From the NCBI GenBank assembly GCA_017462125.1, contig JAFTRQ010000113.1:1-25649 (forward strand): DNA of 25,649 nt. Direction: 5' to 3'. Of the stretch, positions 1 through 8,617 are shown one piece after another (the first letter of the stretch is position 1; each line of letters begins with the position of its first letter). The notes under the pieces were generated by a model. That model did no database searches. It had not been told where the DNA came from and worked only from the letters and a program-made list of their open reading frames with translations. Position numbers and translations under genes: made by a program. Source of the stretch: Clostridia bacterium. Its GTDB lineage: Bacteria; Bacillota_A; Clostridia; Oscillospirales; CAG-272.

Positions 1-936
1 AGTGTCGACACGAGCATAAACTTCGCGTATCATCCGGGAACCTATATTCTTGATCCTTCGGAGATCCCCGGATATAAGCTGTTCCGTCAGGGGTACAATT
101 TTACAGGTTGGTATACCTCAGAGGAATGCAACGCAAGTGATAAATGGAATTTTAAAACTCCGTTTAATTCTGAAACTCTTACACTTTATGCAGGTTGGGA
201 AGAGGCTATCAAGTATACCTACGCCGTATATTACGTTGAGAACGGAAAGAGCGTTAAGCTTGGAACCTATGACGTAACCGAAGGCGCAAGATTTGAAGAT
301 TGGCGTAAGTATGCAGAGACGAGAACCGACTATACTCCCAAAGGATATTATTCGGATATTGACTTTACAACCGCATGGGATGCTACTTTTACGCATCCGG
401 GTGGAGAAACCGACACAGAGATACCTGTTTACGTTGATTATATCAAGGGTAATTGGAAGCTTGTAAACAGCTTCAGTGCTCTGCGTTCGGCTCTCGACGC
501 AGGACAAAACGTTTATTTGACAGCAAATATTGACTGTCAGGGTGCGGAACTTTCGCTCACAAACGGTATTTACAACGGTATCTTTGAGGGCAACGGCTTC
601 ACGATAAGCGGACTGAAAGTTGTAAAAAGCGGATCGATCCGACCTTCTATGTCCATCTTCAAGGAACTTGGGGCAGAGGCGGAGATCAGAAATGTTACAT
701 TCTCGAATGTTGCTTATGATCTTACCGGGATCAAGGATACCGTTACAACGCTTAAGGTAGCGGCACTTGCGGTAAATTCGGCTGGTGCAAAAATAACGAA
801 TGTTTCCATCACGGGAAATGTTACCACTAATTATGCGGGTGAACTCCCAAGACTTAACGAAGCGGTATATGAAAGTGATGCTACTGCGGAGATTACAAAT
901 TTCACCGCTACAATAACTGTTGATATCCAAAAATAA
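1..936 (+). CDS. Surface protein with InlB-type repeat and GLUG/beta-helix-like region (partial, 5' end missing)
   Basis: Reading frame 1 is open from the first base to a TAA at 934-936, giving 311 visible residues; the N-terminus lies before the window. Residues about 32-68 form a Listeria-Bacteroides (InlB B / Flg_new) repeat, seen from the spaced GYNFTGWYT ... LTLYAGW pattern. After a linker ending in PVYVDY, residues about 155-300 look like a GLUG-type or right-handed beta-helix region: a stretch giving NIDCQG, then GIFEGNGFTISGL, then short strands such as IRNVTFSNVA and ITNVSITGNV. Such proteins are exported and displayed on the surface; the substrate or partner is unknown. No membrane anchor or LPXTG motif is seen at the C-terminus, so any anchor must be N-terminal. 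The stop lies 22 nt before the next gene, so it is probably co-transcribed with the peptide transporter. Confidence 0.8.
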   Translation, partial: SVDTSINFAYHPGTYILDPSEIPGYKLFRQGYNFTGWYTSEECNASDKWNFKTPFNSETLTLYAGWEEAIKYTYAVYYVENGKSVKLGTYDVTEGARFEDWRKYAETRTDYTPKGYYSDIDFTTAWDATFTHPGGETDTEIPVYVDYIKGNWKLVNSFSALRSALDAGQNVYLTANIDCQGAELSLTNGIYNGIFEGNGFTISGLKVVKSGSIRPSMSIFKELGAEAEIRNVTFSNVAYDLTGIKDTVTTLKVAALAVNSAGAKITNVSITGNVTTNYAGELPRLNEAVYESDATAEITNFTATITVDIQK

Positions 937-958
937 AACATATAACAAGGAGAAAAAA

Positions 959-3472
959 ATGAAAACGAAAAAGAAACTATTGTCGCTTGTACTCGTTGTT
1001 GCAATGTTGATCGGTTGTGTGGGCATTTTTGGCGCATGCGGTAAAAAGAATAAAACCGTGATCGACAACGAATCGACCCGTTTGGTTCTCTCAACCTCTG
1101 AGCTTGACGGTGTATTCAACCCCTTCTATTCTTCATCCGGTCCTGACGGATCAATTGTAGGTATGACTCAAATCGGTATGCTTTCCTCTGATAAGGACGG
1201 TAAGGTTGCTTACGGTGAGAATGAGGCATGCGTTGTACTTGATTATGAGGCTATCACCAGCTATGAGTCTGACGGCGTTACTCCTAAGCAGACTGTGTAC
1301 AGATTTGTTCTTAAGAACGATCTTAAGTTCTCGAACGGTTCTGCTCTTACCATGAGAGATGTACTGTTTAACCTTTACACCTATCTTGACCCTGCTTATT
1401 ATGGAAGTTCTACCATTTATTCCACCGATATCGTTGGTCTTCAGGAATACAGAACTCAAAGCCGTAATGAAAATGAGCAAGACAGCTTTAACGACCAGTT
1501 CAATGCGCTTGCAAGCCAGAGAATTTCCAATCTTGTAGAGTGTCTTGAAGTTGTTACGGATGACATGTACAATAAGCAGAGCGTTACCGACGAGCAGATG
1601 ATTGCTGCTCTTACTGAGATTATCGCAGACCTTGACGCATCTTATGCAACTGTTGTGGATGACTACAATCTTGCAAAGAAATATTTCCTTGAGGAGCTGA
1701 ATAAGGACTATGGCTACGCAAAGGGAACTGCTGAGGATATCAAGTTTACCGATAAGAGCGGTAACCCCGTAACTCTTACCACCGACACCGAAGCTTTCCT
1801 TTACAATGAAGGTCTTATCAGATGGGATGAGGATGAATACAAGTTCATTTACTCTCTTGGTGAAAAGAGCAAGGATTGGACACAGGAGCAGGCAGTAAAC
1901 GCGATCTATACAAGCTATGTTCCCAACAAGGTTGACGAAGTTGTAACCTTCTGGTCAACTGCAAACGAGCTTCATACCTACTTCTCGTTGCTCGAAAAGC
2001 AAAAGTACTTTGAGACTCTTGAAGATAAGATTACCAGCATTTCCGGTGTCAGATATGCGAATAAGGATGAATCCGTTGTTGTAAACGGTAAAACTTACGA
2101 AAAGACCACCCTTGACGCAAATGGTGTTCCCACTTCCGGTAATGAAGTTTTGGAAATTACTATCAATAAGGTTGACCCTAAGGCTATTTGGAACTTTGCT
2201 TTCACAGTTGCACCGATGTATTACTATTCCAATGCGGAGCAGATTGCCGCATTCGACTATGTTTCTCATTTCGGTGTTGAATTCGGTAGTATCGAATTCC
2301 AGGACAGTGCAATTAAGGATCCCAATAAGATTGGTGTTCCTGTTGGCGCAGGTGCGTACAAGGCAACTACCCGTACAGGCGATTCTTCTGCTGTTACCGC
2401 AGGTACTTTTAAGGCTGATAACGTTGTATATTTTGAGCGTAATGAACACTTTATGTTTCCCGTAAAAATTAAATATATCAACTATCAGGTAGTATCTACC
2501 AACCTTATGCTTGATGCTCTTTATGCAGGCGACGTTCATATGGTTGAGCCTGCTTGTAAGCAGGAAAATATCGACAGCATTGCCGCAAGAAGTGCAGAAG
2601 GCTTTGCAAGCACCGCTGTTATGACGAATGGTTACGGATATATCGGTATCAACGCAGAAAAGATTCCCAGTCTGGCTGTAAGACAGGCTATCATGCACGC
2701 AATTAATACACAGTATGCGGTTGACTATTATTTCGGTTATTCAAAGGCCATCACCCGCCCTATGACAAAGGCATCGTGGGCATATCCCGACGAGGCTGAT
2801 GCGCTCGGACAGTACTATAAATTTGACGATACAGGTGCTACAAGTGAAGCCCTCCTTGTTGCGGCAGGCTTTACCAAGAACGCGAAGGGTGTTTACACGA
2901 AAGACGGACACACCTGTAAATATACCTTTACGATTGCAGGCGATACTACCGACCACCCCGCATATGCATCTCTTAAGAGAGCAGCAGAAATTTTGAACGA
3001 GCATGGATTTGATATTGAGGTAAAGACCGACATCAACGCTCTTAAGAAGCTTAACAACGGAGACTTGACCGTTTGGGCAGCTGCTTGGGGCGCAGGTGTA
3101 GACCCCGATATGTACCAGGTTTATCATATTGATTCCACCGCAGGTTCTACTGCAAACTGGGGTTATCGCGCTATCAAGAATAATGCGGGCGGAAAGTATG
3201 ACACCGAGCTTGCTCTTGTTAAGGAGCTCTCTGATATCATTGACCGTGCCCGTGAAACTCTTAACGAGGAGCAGAGAACTGCTTACTATAAGGAAGCATT
3301 GGATATCGTTATGGAGCTTGCTGTTGAGCTTCCTACCTATCAGAGAAGCGACCTGTTTGCTTACAACACCAATATCATCGATGTAAATTCGCTTACCCCC
3401 GCATCTGAGCTTACTCCTTACAATGGACCTATGAGCCGAATTTGGGAAGTCAGCCTTAACGAAACCAAATGA
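959..3472 (+). CDS. oppA: Oligopeptide ABC transporter substrate-binding lipoprotein (SBP family 5), enlarged
   Basis: This is the solute receptor of a peptide importer, held outside the membrane by lipid. The start at 959 is chosen because AAGGAG (947-952) sits 6 nt before it; the in-frame ATG at 920 lies inside the previous gene and lacks such a site. The signal peptide is Lys-rich then hydrophobic, with candidate lipid-modified cysteines C20 (LIGC) and C27 (FGAC-GKK); C27 fits the usual mature start better. The family-5 core is visible: FSNGSALTMRDV at 124-135, a strand near 396-410 ending DPKAIW, then GVPVGAGAY, a LAVRQAIMHAIN helix and AAWGAGVDPD. At 837 aa it is far longer than the usual 500-600. 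Most of the excess is a helical, acidic block at roughly 205-365. The two permeases downstream also carry outward-facing insertions. Confidence 0.93.
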   Translation: MKTKKKLLSLVLVVAMLIGCVGIFGACGKKNKTVIDNESTRLVLSTSELDGVFNPFYSSSGPDGSIVGMTQIGMLSSDKDGKVAYGENEACVVLDYEAITSYESDGVTPKQTVYRFVLKNDLKFSNGSALTMRDVLFNLYTYLDPAYYGSSTIYSTDIVGLQEYRTQSRNENEQDSFNDQFNALASQRISNLVECLEVVTDDMYNKQSVTDEQMIAALTEIIADLDASYATVVDDYNLAKKYFLEELNKDYGYAKGTAEDIKFTDKSGNPVTLTTDTEAFLYNEGLIRWDEDEYKFIYSLGEKSKDWTQEQAVNAIYTSYVPNKVDEVVTFWSTANELHTYFSLLEKQKYFETLEDKITSISGVRYANKDESVVVNGKTYEKTTLDANGVPTSGNEVLEITINKVDPKAIWNFAFTVAPMYYYSNAEQIAAFDYVSHFGVEFGSIEFQDSAIKDPNKIGVPVGAGAYKATTRTGDSSAVTAGTFKADNVVYFERNEHFMFPVKIKYINYQVVSTNLMLDALYAGDVHMVEPACKQENIDSIAARSAEGFASTAVMTNGYGYIGINAEKIPSLAVRQAIMHAINTQYAVDYYFGYSKAITRPMTKASWAYPDEADALGQYYKFDDTGATSEALLVAAGFTKNAKGVYTKDGHTCKYTFTIAGDTTDHPAYASLKRAAEILNEHGFDIEVKTDINALKKLNNGDLTVWAAAWGAGVDPDMYQVYHIDSTAGSTANWGYRAIKNNAGGKYDTELALVKELSDIIDRARETLNEEQRTAYYKEALDIVMELAVELPTYQRSDLFAYNTNIIDVNSLTPASELTPYNGPMSRIWEVSLNETK

Positions 3473-3500
3473 TAAATCGAGGATATGAGGAAAAGCTGAA

Positions 3501-4805
3501 ATGTTAAAATACGTACTGAAAAGACTTGGACTTGCTCTTATCGTCTTGTTTGGTGTTTCGGTCATTATATATTTTCTTGTAAGACTGATGCCTACCAACT
3601 ATCTTGAGAATAAGTTTTCTGCACAGATTCAGCAGGGAACGATCACTCTTGATCAGCTTGACGATTTTCAGAAAAGATACGGTCTTTATATGCCCGAGGC
3701 TTACGTAGATGTAACTCTTGAGGGTTATGACACGTTTGAGAAGGATGCAAAGGTGAAAAAATATGAGGACGTACAGAACGGACTTGTTTCCTATGCTGAA
3801 TTCTATGCGGGTAAATACGAAAGTAAAAAAGATATTTTCTTGGAATTGAATAAAAACGGTACCTACCGTATCCTCGACGAGAGCGAGGATACGGCAAAGG
3901 TACTCGAGAGCGGCTCCTTTACGGCTACACTTGAGTCGATCACATTCTCAAGAACAAACAGTGAAGCAAAGGTCGATACATTATATCGTGAAGCAAATTT
4001 GTGGAACAAATTTACTGCGGTTTTGGGCGGTTATTTCTCATGGCTTGGAAATATGCTTAGAGGCGATCTTGGTGATTCCTTCCTTTACCAGCAGCCTGTT
4101 GGAGAGGTAATTGCGGATCACATGTGGATCTCGTTCCTGATCTCCCTTGTTGCGCTTGTTTTGCAATTTGCAATCGCGATCCCTTTGGGTATCATAAGTG
4201 CAACGCGTCAATATTCTGTTGTCGATTATTCCGTAACCGTTATCACAATGATCGGCATTTCGCTTCCTTCGTTCTTCTTTGCAGCACTTCTTATTAAAGT
4301 GTTTTCAAGCTGGCTTGGCTGGTTCCCGGCATCGGGATTGGTTTCGGCAGGCGCATCAAGTGAGGGGCTGGCATATGTTCTTGATATGCTGCATCACCTT
4401 GCGCTTCCCATGCTCGTTCTCGTTGTCCTTTCCATCGGAGGTCTTATGAGATATACGAGAACCAATATGTTAGAGGTTCTTAACTCCGATTATATTCGTA
4501 CCGCCAGATCTAAGGGACTTTCTGAGAAGAAGGTTATTTACGTTCACGCATTCCGTAATACGATGATACCGCTTATGACTCTTCTTGCAGGTATTCTTCC
4601 GTCCCTCTTTGGAGGTGCGATGATTACCGAGGAGGTATTTGCGATTGACGGTATTGGTCGTCTTGCGTATAAGGCTCTTCAGCAGGGAGATGTTCCGTTT
4701 ATAATGGGATATAATATGTTTTTGGCCGTACTGACAGTTATCGGTACTCTTCTTTCGGACCTTATGTATGCAGTTGTTGACCCACGTGTCAAACTGGCAA
4801 AATAA
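3501..4805 (+). CDS. oppB: Peptide ABC transporter permease, OppB/DppB type, with large extracytoplasmic insertion
   Basis: This is the first transmembrane subunit of the importer. TM1 spans residues about 8-30. It is followed by a typical OppB segment (LDQLDDFQKRYGLYMP) and then an insertion of about 110 residues (roughly 57-165) rich in Lys, Glu, Tyr and Asp before the conserved GDLGDSF segment near 190. The BPD_transp_1 core follows, with five further hydrophobic segments. The EAA loop that docks on the ATPase is at about 330-357, with TARSKGL and the HAFRN region. The total of 434 aa compares with about 310 for common OppB. The insertion sits after TM1, in the loop expected to face outside, so it could contact the enlarged binding protein. 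A GAGG site lies just upstream at 3487-3490. The gene begins 28 nt after oppA. Confidence 0.95.
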   Translation: MLKYVLKRLGLALIVLFGVSVIIYFLVRLMPTNYLENKFSAQIQQGTITLDQLDDFQKRYGLYMPEAYVDVTLEGYDTFEKDAKVKKYEDVQNGLVSYAEFYAGKYESKKDIFLELNKNGTYRILDESEDTAKVLESGSFTATLESITFSRTNSEAKVDTLYREANLWNKFTAVLGGYFSWLGNMLRGDLGDSFLYQQPVGEVIADHMWISFLISLVALVLQFAIAIPLGIISATRQYSVVDYSVTVITMIGISLPSFFFAALLIKVFSSWLGWFPASGLVSAGASSEGLAYVLDMLHHLALPMLVLVVLSIGGLMRYTRTNMLEVLNSDYIRTARSKGLSEKKVIYVHAFRNTMIPLMTLLAGILPSLFGGAMITEEVFAIDGIGRLAYKALQQGDVPFIMGYNMFLAVLTVIGTLLSDLMYAVVDPRVKLAK

Positions 4806-4828
4806 TTTTGAGCAACATGGAGAATAAA

Positions 4829-5887
4829 ATGAACGAAAATAATAAAGTGCTCGATGCCGAAACAAATGAAGAGCTTGTTCAGGAAGAGATACATTACAAA
4901 GAAATGTCACCTGTCCGAATGGTGGTTAGAAGATTTTTCCGTTCACGTCTTTCGCTGTTCGGAGTTATCATGCTTGTGGTGTTGTTTGCGTTCTCGTTTT
5001 TGGGACCTCCCATTTTACATCTTTGCGGTTATCAGTGGGAAGAGACCGAAACCGACCTTACGGGTGCTGTAAAGCGTGCAACATCCGAACTTGATGTAAA
5101 AACAACCGACGCAGAGGGGAACGAATACACGGTTATTCAGTACGTAGAAGAAACTGTTGATATCAATCAGTATGCACCGCTCTCTTCCTCACATTTTCTC
5201 GGAACAGACGAGAAGGGAATGGATATCTTTATTCGTCTTATGCACGGTGGACGGATCTCGCTGACGCTTGGCTTCGTAGTTGTCATTCTTGAAACGATCA
5301 TCGGTATTTTCATGGGTGGTATTGCAGGCTATTTTGGTGGCAAGGCTGACCAGATTATCATGAGACTGGTTGATGTGCTCAACTGTATTCCCACTCTTCC
5401 GATCCTTTTAATAGCTTCGGTGGTTATTGATTCGTGGCAGGTAGAAAGCACAATGCGAATCTATTATTTGATGCTGATCATGACTGTTTTCGGTTGGAGC
5501 GGCACCGCGCGTATGGTAAGAGGTCAGATCCTTTATCTGCGCGAGCAAGAGTATATCGTTGCGTGTGAGGTTATGGGAACACCAACATGGAGAAGAATAT
5601 TCAACCATCTCATTCCCAACATTATGCCTCAGCTGATCGTTTCGATGACGCTCGGTCTCGGCGGAATCATTCTTTATGAATCTACCCTCAGCTATCTTGG
5701 ACTCGGCATTCCGTTGCCCTATGCAGCTTGGGGAACGATGATCTCGTCTTCCACTGACCCTGTAACAATGGCATTCTATCCCAATCTTTGGATTCCCGCA
5801 GGTATCCTTATCGTAATCGCTGTTCTTGCTTTCAACTTTGTTGGAGACGGATTGCGCGATGCAATGGATCCCAAGTCTAAGAGGTGA
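4829..5887 (+). CDS. oppC: Peptide ABC transporter permease, OppC/DppC type
   Basis: This is the second permease subunit. ATG 4829 is preferred because GGAG (4819-4822) lies 6 nt upstream; an in-frame ATG at 4817 and a TTG at 4808 have no comparable site. The protein is 352 aa. An N-terminal cytoplasmic OppC_N segment contains VRRFFRSRLSLFG, followed by TM1 at about 41-62. An external segment with an extra stretch of about 40 residues follows (ATSELDVKTTDAEGNEY, near 80-100). The conserved OppC signature is present as GTDEKGMD (125-132), where most relatives have Arg at the Met position. The BPD_transp_1 core follows with the EAA loop at about 240-267 (ACEVMGTP ... FNHLIPNIMP). The stop overlaps the ribosome-binding region of oppD, indicating translational coupling. 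Confidence 0.95.
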   Translation: MNENNKVLDAETNEELVQEEIHYKEMSPVRMVVRRFFRSRLSLFGVIMLVVLFAFSFLGPPILHLCGYQWEETETDLTGAVKRATSELDVKTTDAEGNEYTVIQYVEETVDINQYAPLSSSHFLGTDEKGMDIFIRLMHGGRISLTLGFVVVILETIIGIFMGGIAGYFGGKADQIIMRLVDVLNCIPTLPILLIASVVIDSWQVESTMRIYYLMLIMTVFGWSGTARMVRGQILYLREQEYIVACEVMGTPTWRRIFNHLIPNIMPQLIVSMTLGLGGIILYESTLSYLGLGIPLPYAAWGTMISSSTDPVTMAFYPNLWIPAGILIVIAVLAFNFVGDGLRDAMDPKSKR

Positions 5888-5892
5888 TGAAT

Positions 5893-7071
5893 ATGAGTAA
5901 GAAATATAAAAATCCAAATCTTCTCACCTTAAAAGAAAGCCGCGAGATTATTAAAAGCAATCTTCGCGAGATGAAGCATTACGAGAAGTTAAAAAGAGAA
6001 AAGAAAACCCCCGATCAGTTCACAACCGTTATGAAGTCTAACAACAACGTACTTGAGATAGAGGATCTTGAGACCTTCTTCTACACGGATAACGGTGTTG
6101 TTCGGTCGGTAAATAAGATTTCTTTCGATGTTCCAAAAGATTCTATTGTCGGTCTTGTCGGAGAGTCTGGATGTGGAAAGAGCGTAACCAGCCTTTCCAT
6201 TATGCAGCTTGTACAAGCACCTCAAGGTCAGGTGGTTGGTGGACAGATCAGATTTAATTCTGATGAGCTGGGACAAGACGCAGAGGGGCATGACAAATGC
6301 TACGATGTCACAAAAATGCCGACACTTGATATGTGTCGCATTAGAGGTCGCGATATTTCGATGATCTTCCAGGAGCCTATGACGAGCTTGAATCCTGTGT
6401 TTACGGTCGGCTATCAGATTGAAGAGGTCTTTTATCTCAACAATCCGGAGGCAACTAAGGAAGAGGCTAGAAAAAAAGCAATCGATATGTTGACGCTCGT
6501 TGGTATCCCGATGCCCGAAATGATGATCAATTACTATCCTCACCAGCTTTCGGGCGGTATGCGCCAGAGAGTGATGATTGCGATAGCTTTAACGGGCAAC
6601 CCAAAGCTGATCATTGCGGACGAGCCTACGACTGCTCTCGACGTTACGATTCAAAGCCAGATCCTCAAGTTGCTTAAACGTGTACAAGGGGACTGTGGCG
6701 CATCTGTTGTATTGATTACGCATGACCTTGGTGTTGTTGCCGAAATGGCTGACTATGTTGTTGTTATGTATGCAGGAAAGATCGTGGAAAAGGGAACTGT
6801 TTACGAGATTTTTGATGATCCGAGACATCCTTATACGATCGGTATTCAAAAAGCAAAGCCGTCACTTGCATCCGATGCGGGAGAAGAGCTTTACAGTATT
6901 CCCGGTAACGTTCCGAACCCAATCAATATTCCCGATGAATGTCTTTTCAAGGGTAGATGCGGCAAGCGTTGCGCAGGTTGTGAAGGTAAGCCTTATCCGA
7001 AGGAAATCAAGATTACAGAGACGCACAGTGTGTTCTGTCATCTATACGATGAGAAAGGGGGAGAGAACTGA
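5893..7071 (+). CDS. oppD: Peptide ABC transporter ATP-binding protein, OppD/DppD type
   Basis: This is the first of two ATPases that power peptide import. ATG 5893 is chosen because AGAGGTGA (5880-5887) precedes it at good spacing; the in-frame GTG 5884 and ATG 5887 fall within that site. Residues 1-50 are a basic extension not usual for OppD. ABC motifs are intact: Walker A GESGCGKS (90-97), Q-loop [10 protein letters not shown] (about 159-168), signature LSGGMRQR (219-226), Walker [13 protein letters not shown] (239-250) and H-loop THDLG. The C-terminal oligopeptide-transporter tail holds four clustered cysteines ([14 protein letters not shown]) plus FCHLY. Some Opp/Dpp ATPases carry an Fe-S cluster at this place. 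The TGA overlaps the ATG of oppF (ATGA). Confidence 0.96.
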   Translation: MSKKYKNPNLLTLKESREIIKSNLREMKHYEKLKREKKTPDQFTTVMKSNNNVLEIEDLETFFYTDNGVVRSVNKISFDVPKDSIVGLVGESGCGKSVTSLSIMQLVQAPQGQVVGGQIRFNSDELGQDAEGHDKCYDVTKMPTLDMCRIRGRDISMIFQEPMTSLNPVFTVGYQIEEVFYLNNPEATKEEARKKAIDMLTLVGIPMPEMMINYYPHQLSGGMRQRVMIAIALTGNPKLIIADEPTTALDVTIQSQILKLLKRVQGDCGASVVLITHDLGVVAEMADYVVVMYAGKIVEKGTVYEIFDDPRHPYTIGIQKAKPSLASDAGEELYSIPGNVPNPINIPDECLFKGRCGKRCAGCEGKPYPKEIKITETHSVFCHLYDEKGGEN

Positions 7072-8105
7072 TGGAAGATAAAAAACTTGGTGCGGCCGCA
7101 GATGAGAAAGACTATATTCTTCAAGTGGACGGTCTTAAGCAGCATTTTCCTATCAGCAAGGATTTCTTTGGAAAGCCCGTTTCCTTTCTCCGTGCGGTAG
7201 ACGGTGTATCGTTTAAGCTTGAGAGAGGTAAAACCCTCGGTATCGTCGGTGAGTCCGGGTGCGGTAAAACAACACTGGGAAGAACCATTCTCCGCCTTTA
7301 CGACGTAACAGAAGGCTCTGCCAAGTATACCTCAATAGATTCGAACGGCGAAAAGAAGACTTACGATCTTGCAACGATTTCCAAAAAGGAATTTTACAAT
7401 CTCAGAACAGAGCTTCAGCTCGTTTTCCAAGATCCTTATTCCTCACTTCCTCCCAGAATGACGGTTGGAGCTATTATAGGAGAAGCAGTTAAAGTACATA
7501 AGATCGTACCTGCTTCTGAGGTGAACTCTTACGTAAGAAAGATTATGGAGAGATGCGGGCTTCAACCCCATCACTTTGATCGGTATCCGCATGAGTTCTC
7601 AGGTGGTCAACGTCAGAGAATCTGTATTGCACGTGCACTTGCTGTAAAGCCGAAGCTTGTAATCTGTGACGAGCCTGTATCGGCACTTGATGTGTCCATT
7701 CAGGCGCAGATCATCAACCTTTTAAAAAAGCTTCAGCGTGAGGAGCAGATGTCTTACATTTTTATCTCTCATGACCTTTCGGTTGTAAAATATATTTCCG
7801 ACGATATTGCGGTTATGTACCTTGGTAATATCGTTGAGATGGCAAGCTCAAGAGAAATATGTACAAACGCAAAACATCCCTATACGCAAGCCCTTTTCTC
7901 AGCTGTCCCGGTGGCTAATCCCCATGCCAAGAGCGAACCTCTTGCACTTGAAGGTGAGCTTCCCAGCCCTGCAAATCCTCCAAAAGGATGCAAGTTCCAT
8001 ACGAGGTGTAAGTATTGTACAGATAAGTGCCGAGATGAGGCACCTGTGATGAGGGATATCGGCGGTGGACATTACGTGTCCTGCCATTATGCCGATGAGA
8101 TTTGA
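7071..8105 (+). CDS. oppF: Peptide ABC transporter ATP-binding protein, OppF/DppF type
   Basis: This is the second ATPase, expected to dimerise with OppD. It starts at the ATG overlapping the oppD stop, with a GGGGGAGAG tract as ribosome-binding site. Motifs: Walker A GESGCGKT (60-67), Q-loop [10 protein letters not shown], signature FSGGQRQR (about 175-182), Walker [13 protein letters not shown] (about 194-205) and H-loop SHDLS. In the Q-loop region the common SLNPR is SLPPR here. The C-terminal tail has the cysteine cluster [10 protein letters not shown] ... C ... VSCHY, as in OppF/DppF. Its 344 aa is slightly longer than usual, partly because of a short loop around SNGEKKTYD after the Walker A helix. 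It completes an A-B-C-D-F operon. Confidence 0.96.
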   Translation: MEDKKLGAAADEKDYILQVDGLKQHFPISKDFFGKPVSFLRAVDGVSFKLERGKTLGIVGESGCGKTTLGRTILRLYDVTEGSAKYTSIDSNGEKKTYDLATISKKEFYNLRTELQLVFQDPYSSLPPRMTVGAIIGEAVKVHKIVPASEVNSYVRKIMERCGLQPHHFDRYPHEFSGGQRQRICIARALAVKPKLVICDEPVSALDVSIQAQIINLLKKLQREEQMSYIFISHDLSVVKYISDDIAVMYLGNIVEMASSREICTNAKHPYTQALFSAVPVANPHAKSEPLALEGELPSPANPPKGCKFHTRCKYCTDKCRDEAPVMRDIGGGHYVSCHYADEI

Positions 8106-8109
8106 GTTA

Positions 8110-8376
8110 ATGAAAAAATATAAGAAGAACAAGAAGCCTAAAACGGTATATCTTGAAGATAAAGGCGAAACGATTTATTCTATGGCTGCTCTTTCGGGAA
8201 TGACACCTGAAGAGCTTGATGAATTCAATCGAAAAAAGAAAAATCTCATTAATGCAACCGGAAGAGAACGGTTGGCGATGATTCTTGCTGCTATTCAAGT
8301 ATATGGACCGATGCTTTTGATAACAGTTCTTGCATTTGTTTTAGCGGGACTGCTGATATATTTTTTCCTTAAGTAA
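8110..8376 (+). CDS. Small single-pass membrane protein downstream of the peptide transporter
   Basis: This is an 88-aa protein whose likely ATG lies 4 nt after the oppF stop; an in-frame ATG at 8095 overlapping oppF is an alternative. The ribosome-binding site is weak, so translation probably depends on coupling to oppF. Residues 1-60 are charged and Lys-rich, with a small predicted helix-turn-helix-like or LysM-like stretch (GETIYSMAALSGMTPEEL). A single C-terminal TM segment spans about 64-86 and ends FFLK. The order charged domain then C-terminal TM suggests a tail-anchored protein facing the cytoplasm. I do not recognise the family. Its position as last gene of the opp unit suggests a role near the transporter, but nothing in the sequence proves this. 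Confidence 0.7.
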   Translation: MKKYKKNKKPKTVYLEDKGETIYSMAALSGMTPEELDEFNRKKKNLINATGRERLAMILAAIQVYGPMLLITVLAFVLAGLLIYFFLK

Positions 8377-8426
8377 AGGTTGAAAGAAATAGCAAGAGAT
8401 TATATGTCCCAATATGAGGCAGAAAT

Positions 8427-8474
8427 AAGCAAGAGGTTGTAACTTGCGTATAGCGCGGGTGAGACCTCTTGCTT
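8427..8474 (+). terminator. Intrinsic terminator of the opp operon
   Basis: An 11-bp perfect stem pairs 8427-8437 (AAGCAAGAGGT) with 8464-8474 (ACCTCTTGCTT), with a 26-nt loop. It is followed by TTGTTTTTC on the plus strand. It lies 50 nt after the small membrane protein. The loop is long for a terminator, so internal pairing or a regulatory element is possible. Confidence 0.6.
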
Positions 8475-8508
8475 TGTTTTTCGGTTCTATAATAAAGGTT
8501 CTATAAAG

Positions 8509-8543
8509 AAAAGCGTCACTTGGGAAAACCTTGTGGCGCTTTT
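8509..8543 (-). terminator. Probable bidirectional terminator between convergent operons
   Basis: The stem is 8509-8519 (AAAAGCGTCAC) with 8533-8543 (GTGGCGCTTTT), 11 pairs with one G-T mismatch/wobble and a 13-nt loop. On the minus strand the hairpin is followed by CTTTATAG after its TTTT arm, so it can stop transcripts of the seven-gene lipoprotein operon, whose last gene ends at 8618. The plus-strand side ends in CTTTTCCGTTTTG, so it could also back up the opp terminator. The remainder of 8377-8617 is AT-rich with a GAAAAAATTTTTTC palindrome at 8589-8602 and no gene that I can support. Confidence 0.65.
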
Positions 8544-8617
8544 CCGTTTTGTTCATTGTTTTGTTTTTTTATTTCTGCCGATTTCGGAGAAAAAATTTTT
8601 TCAATGAAGTTTTTTGA

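Noticed and set aside
920..958. Upstream ATG at 920 as start of the binding protein
   Set aside because: It overlaps the previous gene and would put 13 charged residues ahead of a normal signal peptide. ATG 959 has AAGGAG at ideal spacing.
118..1119. Minus-strand open frame of 333 codons at the left end
   Set aside because: It is opposite the InlB/GLUG protein and the signal peptide of oppA. The translation is compositionally odd and no ribosome-binding site was seen.
8377..8617. Convergent intergenic region considered for a riboswitch or small gene
   Set aside because: The two hairpins fit terminators for the flanking operons. No conserved riboswitch core or plausible short gene with a ribosome-binding site was seen.
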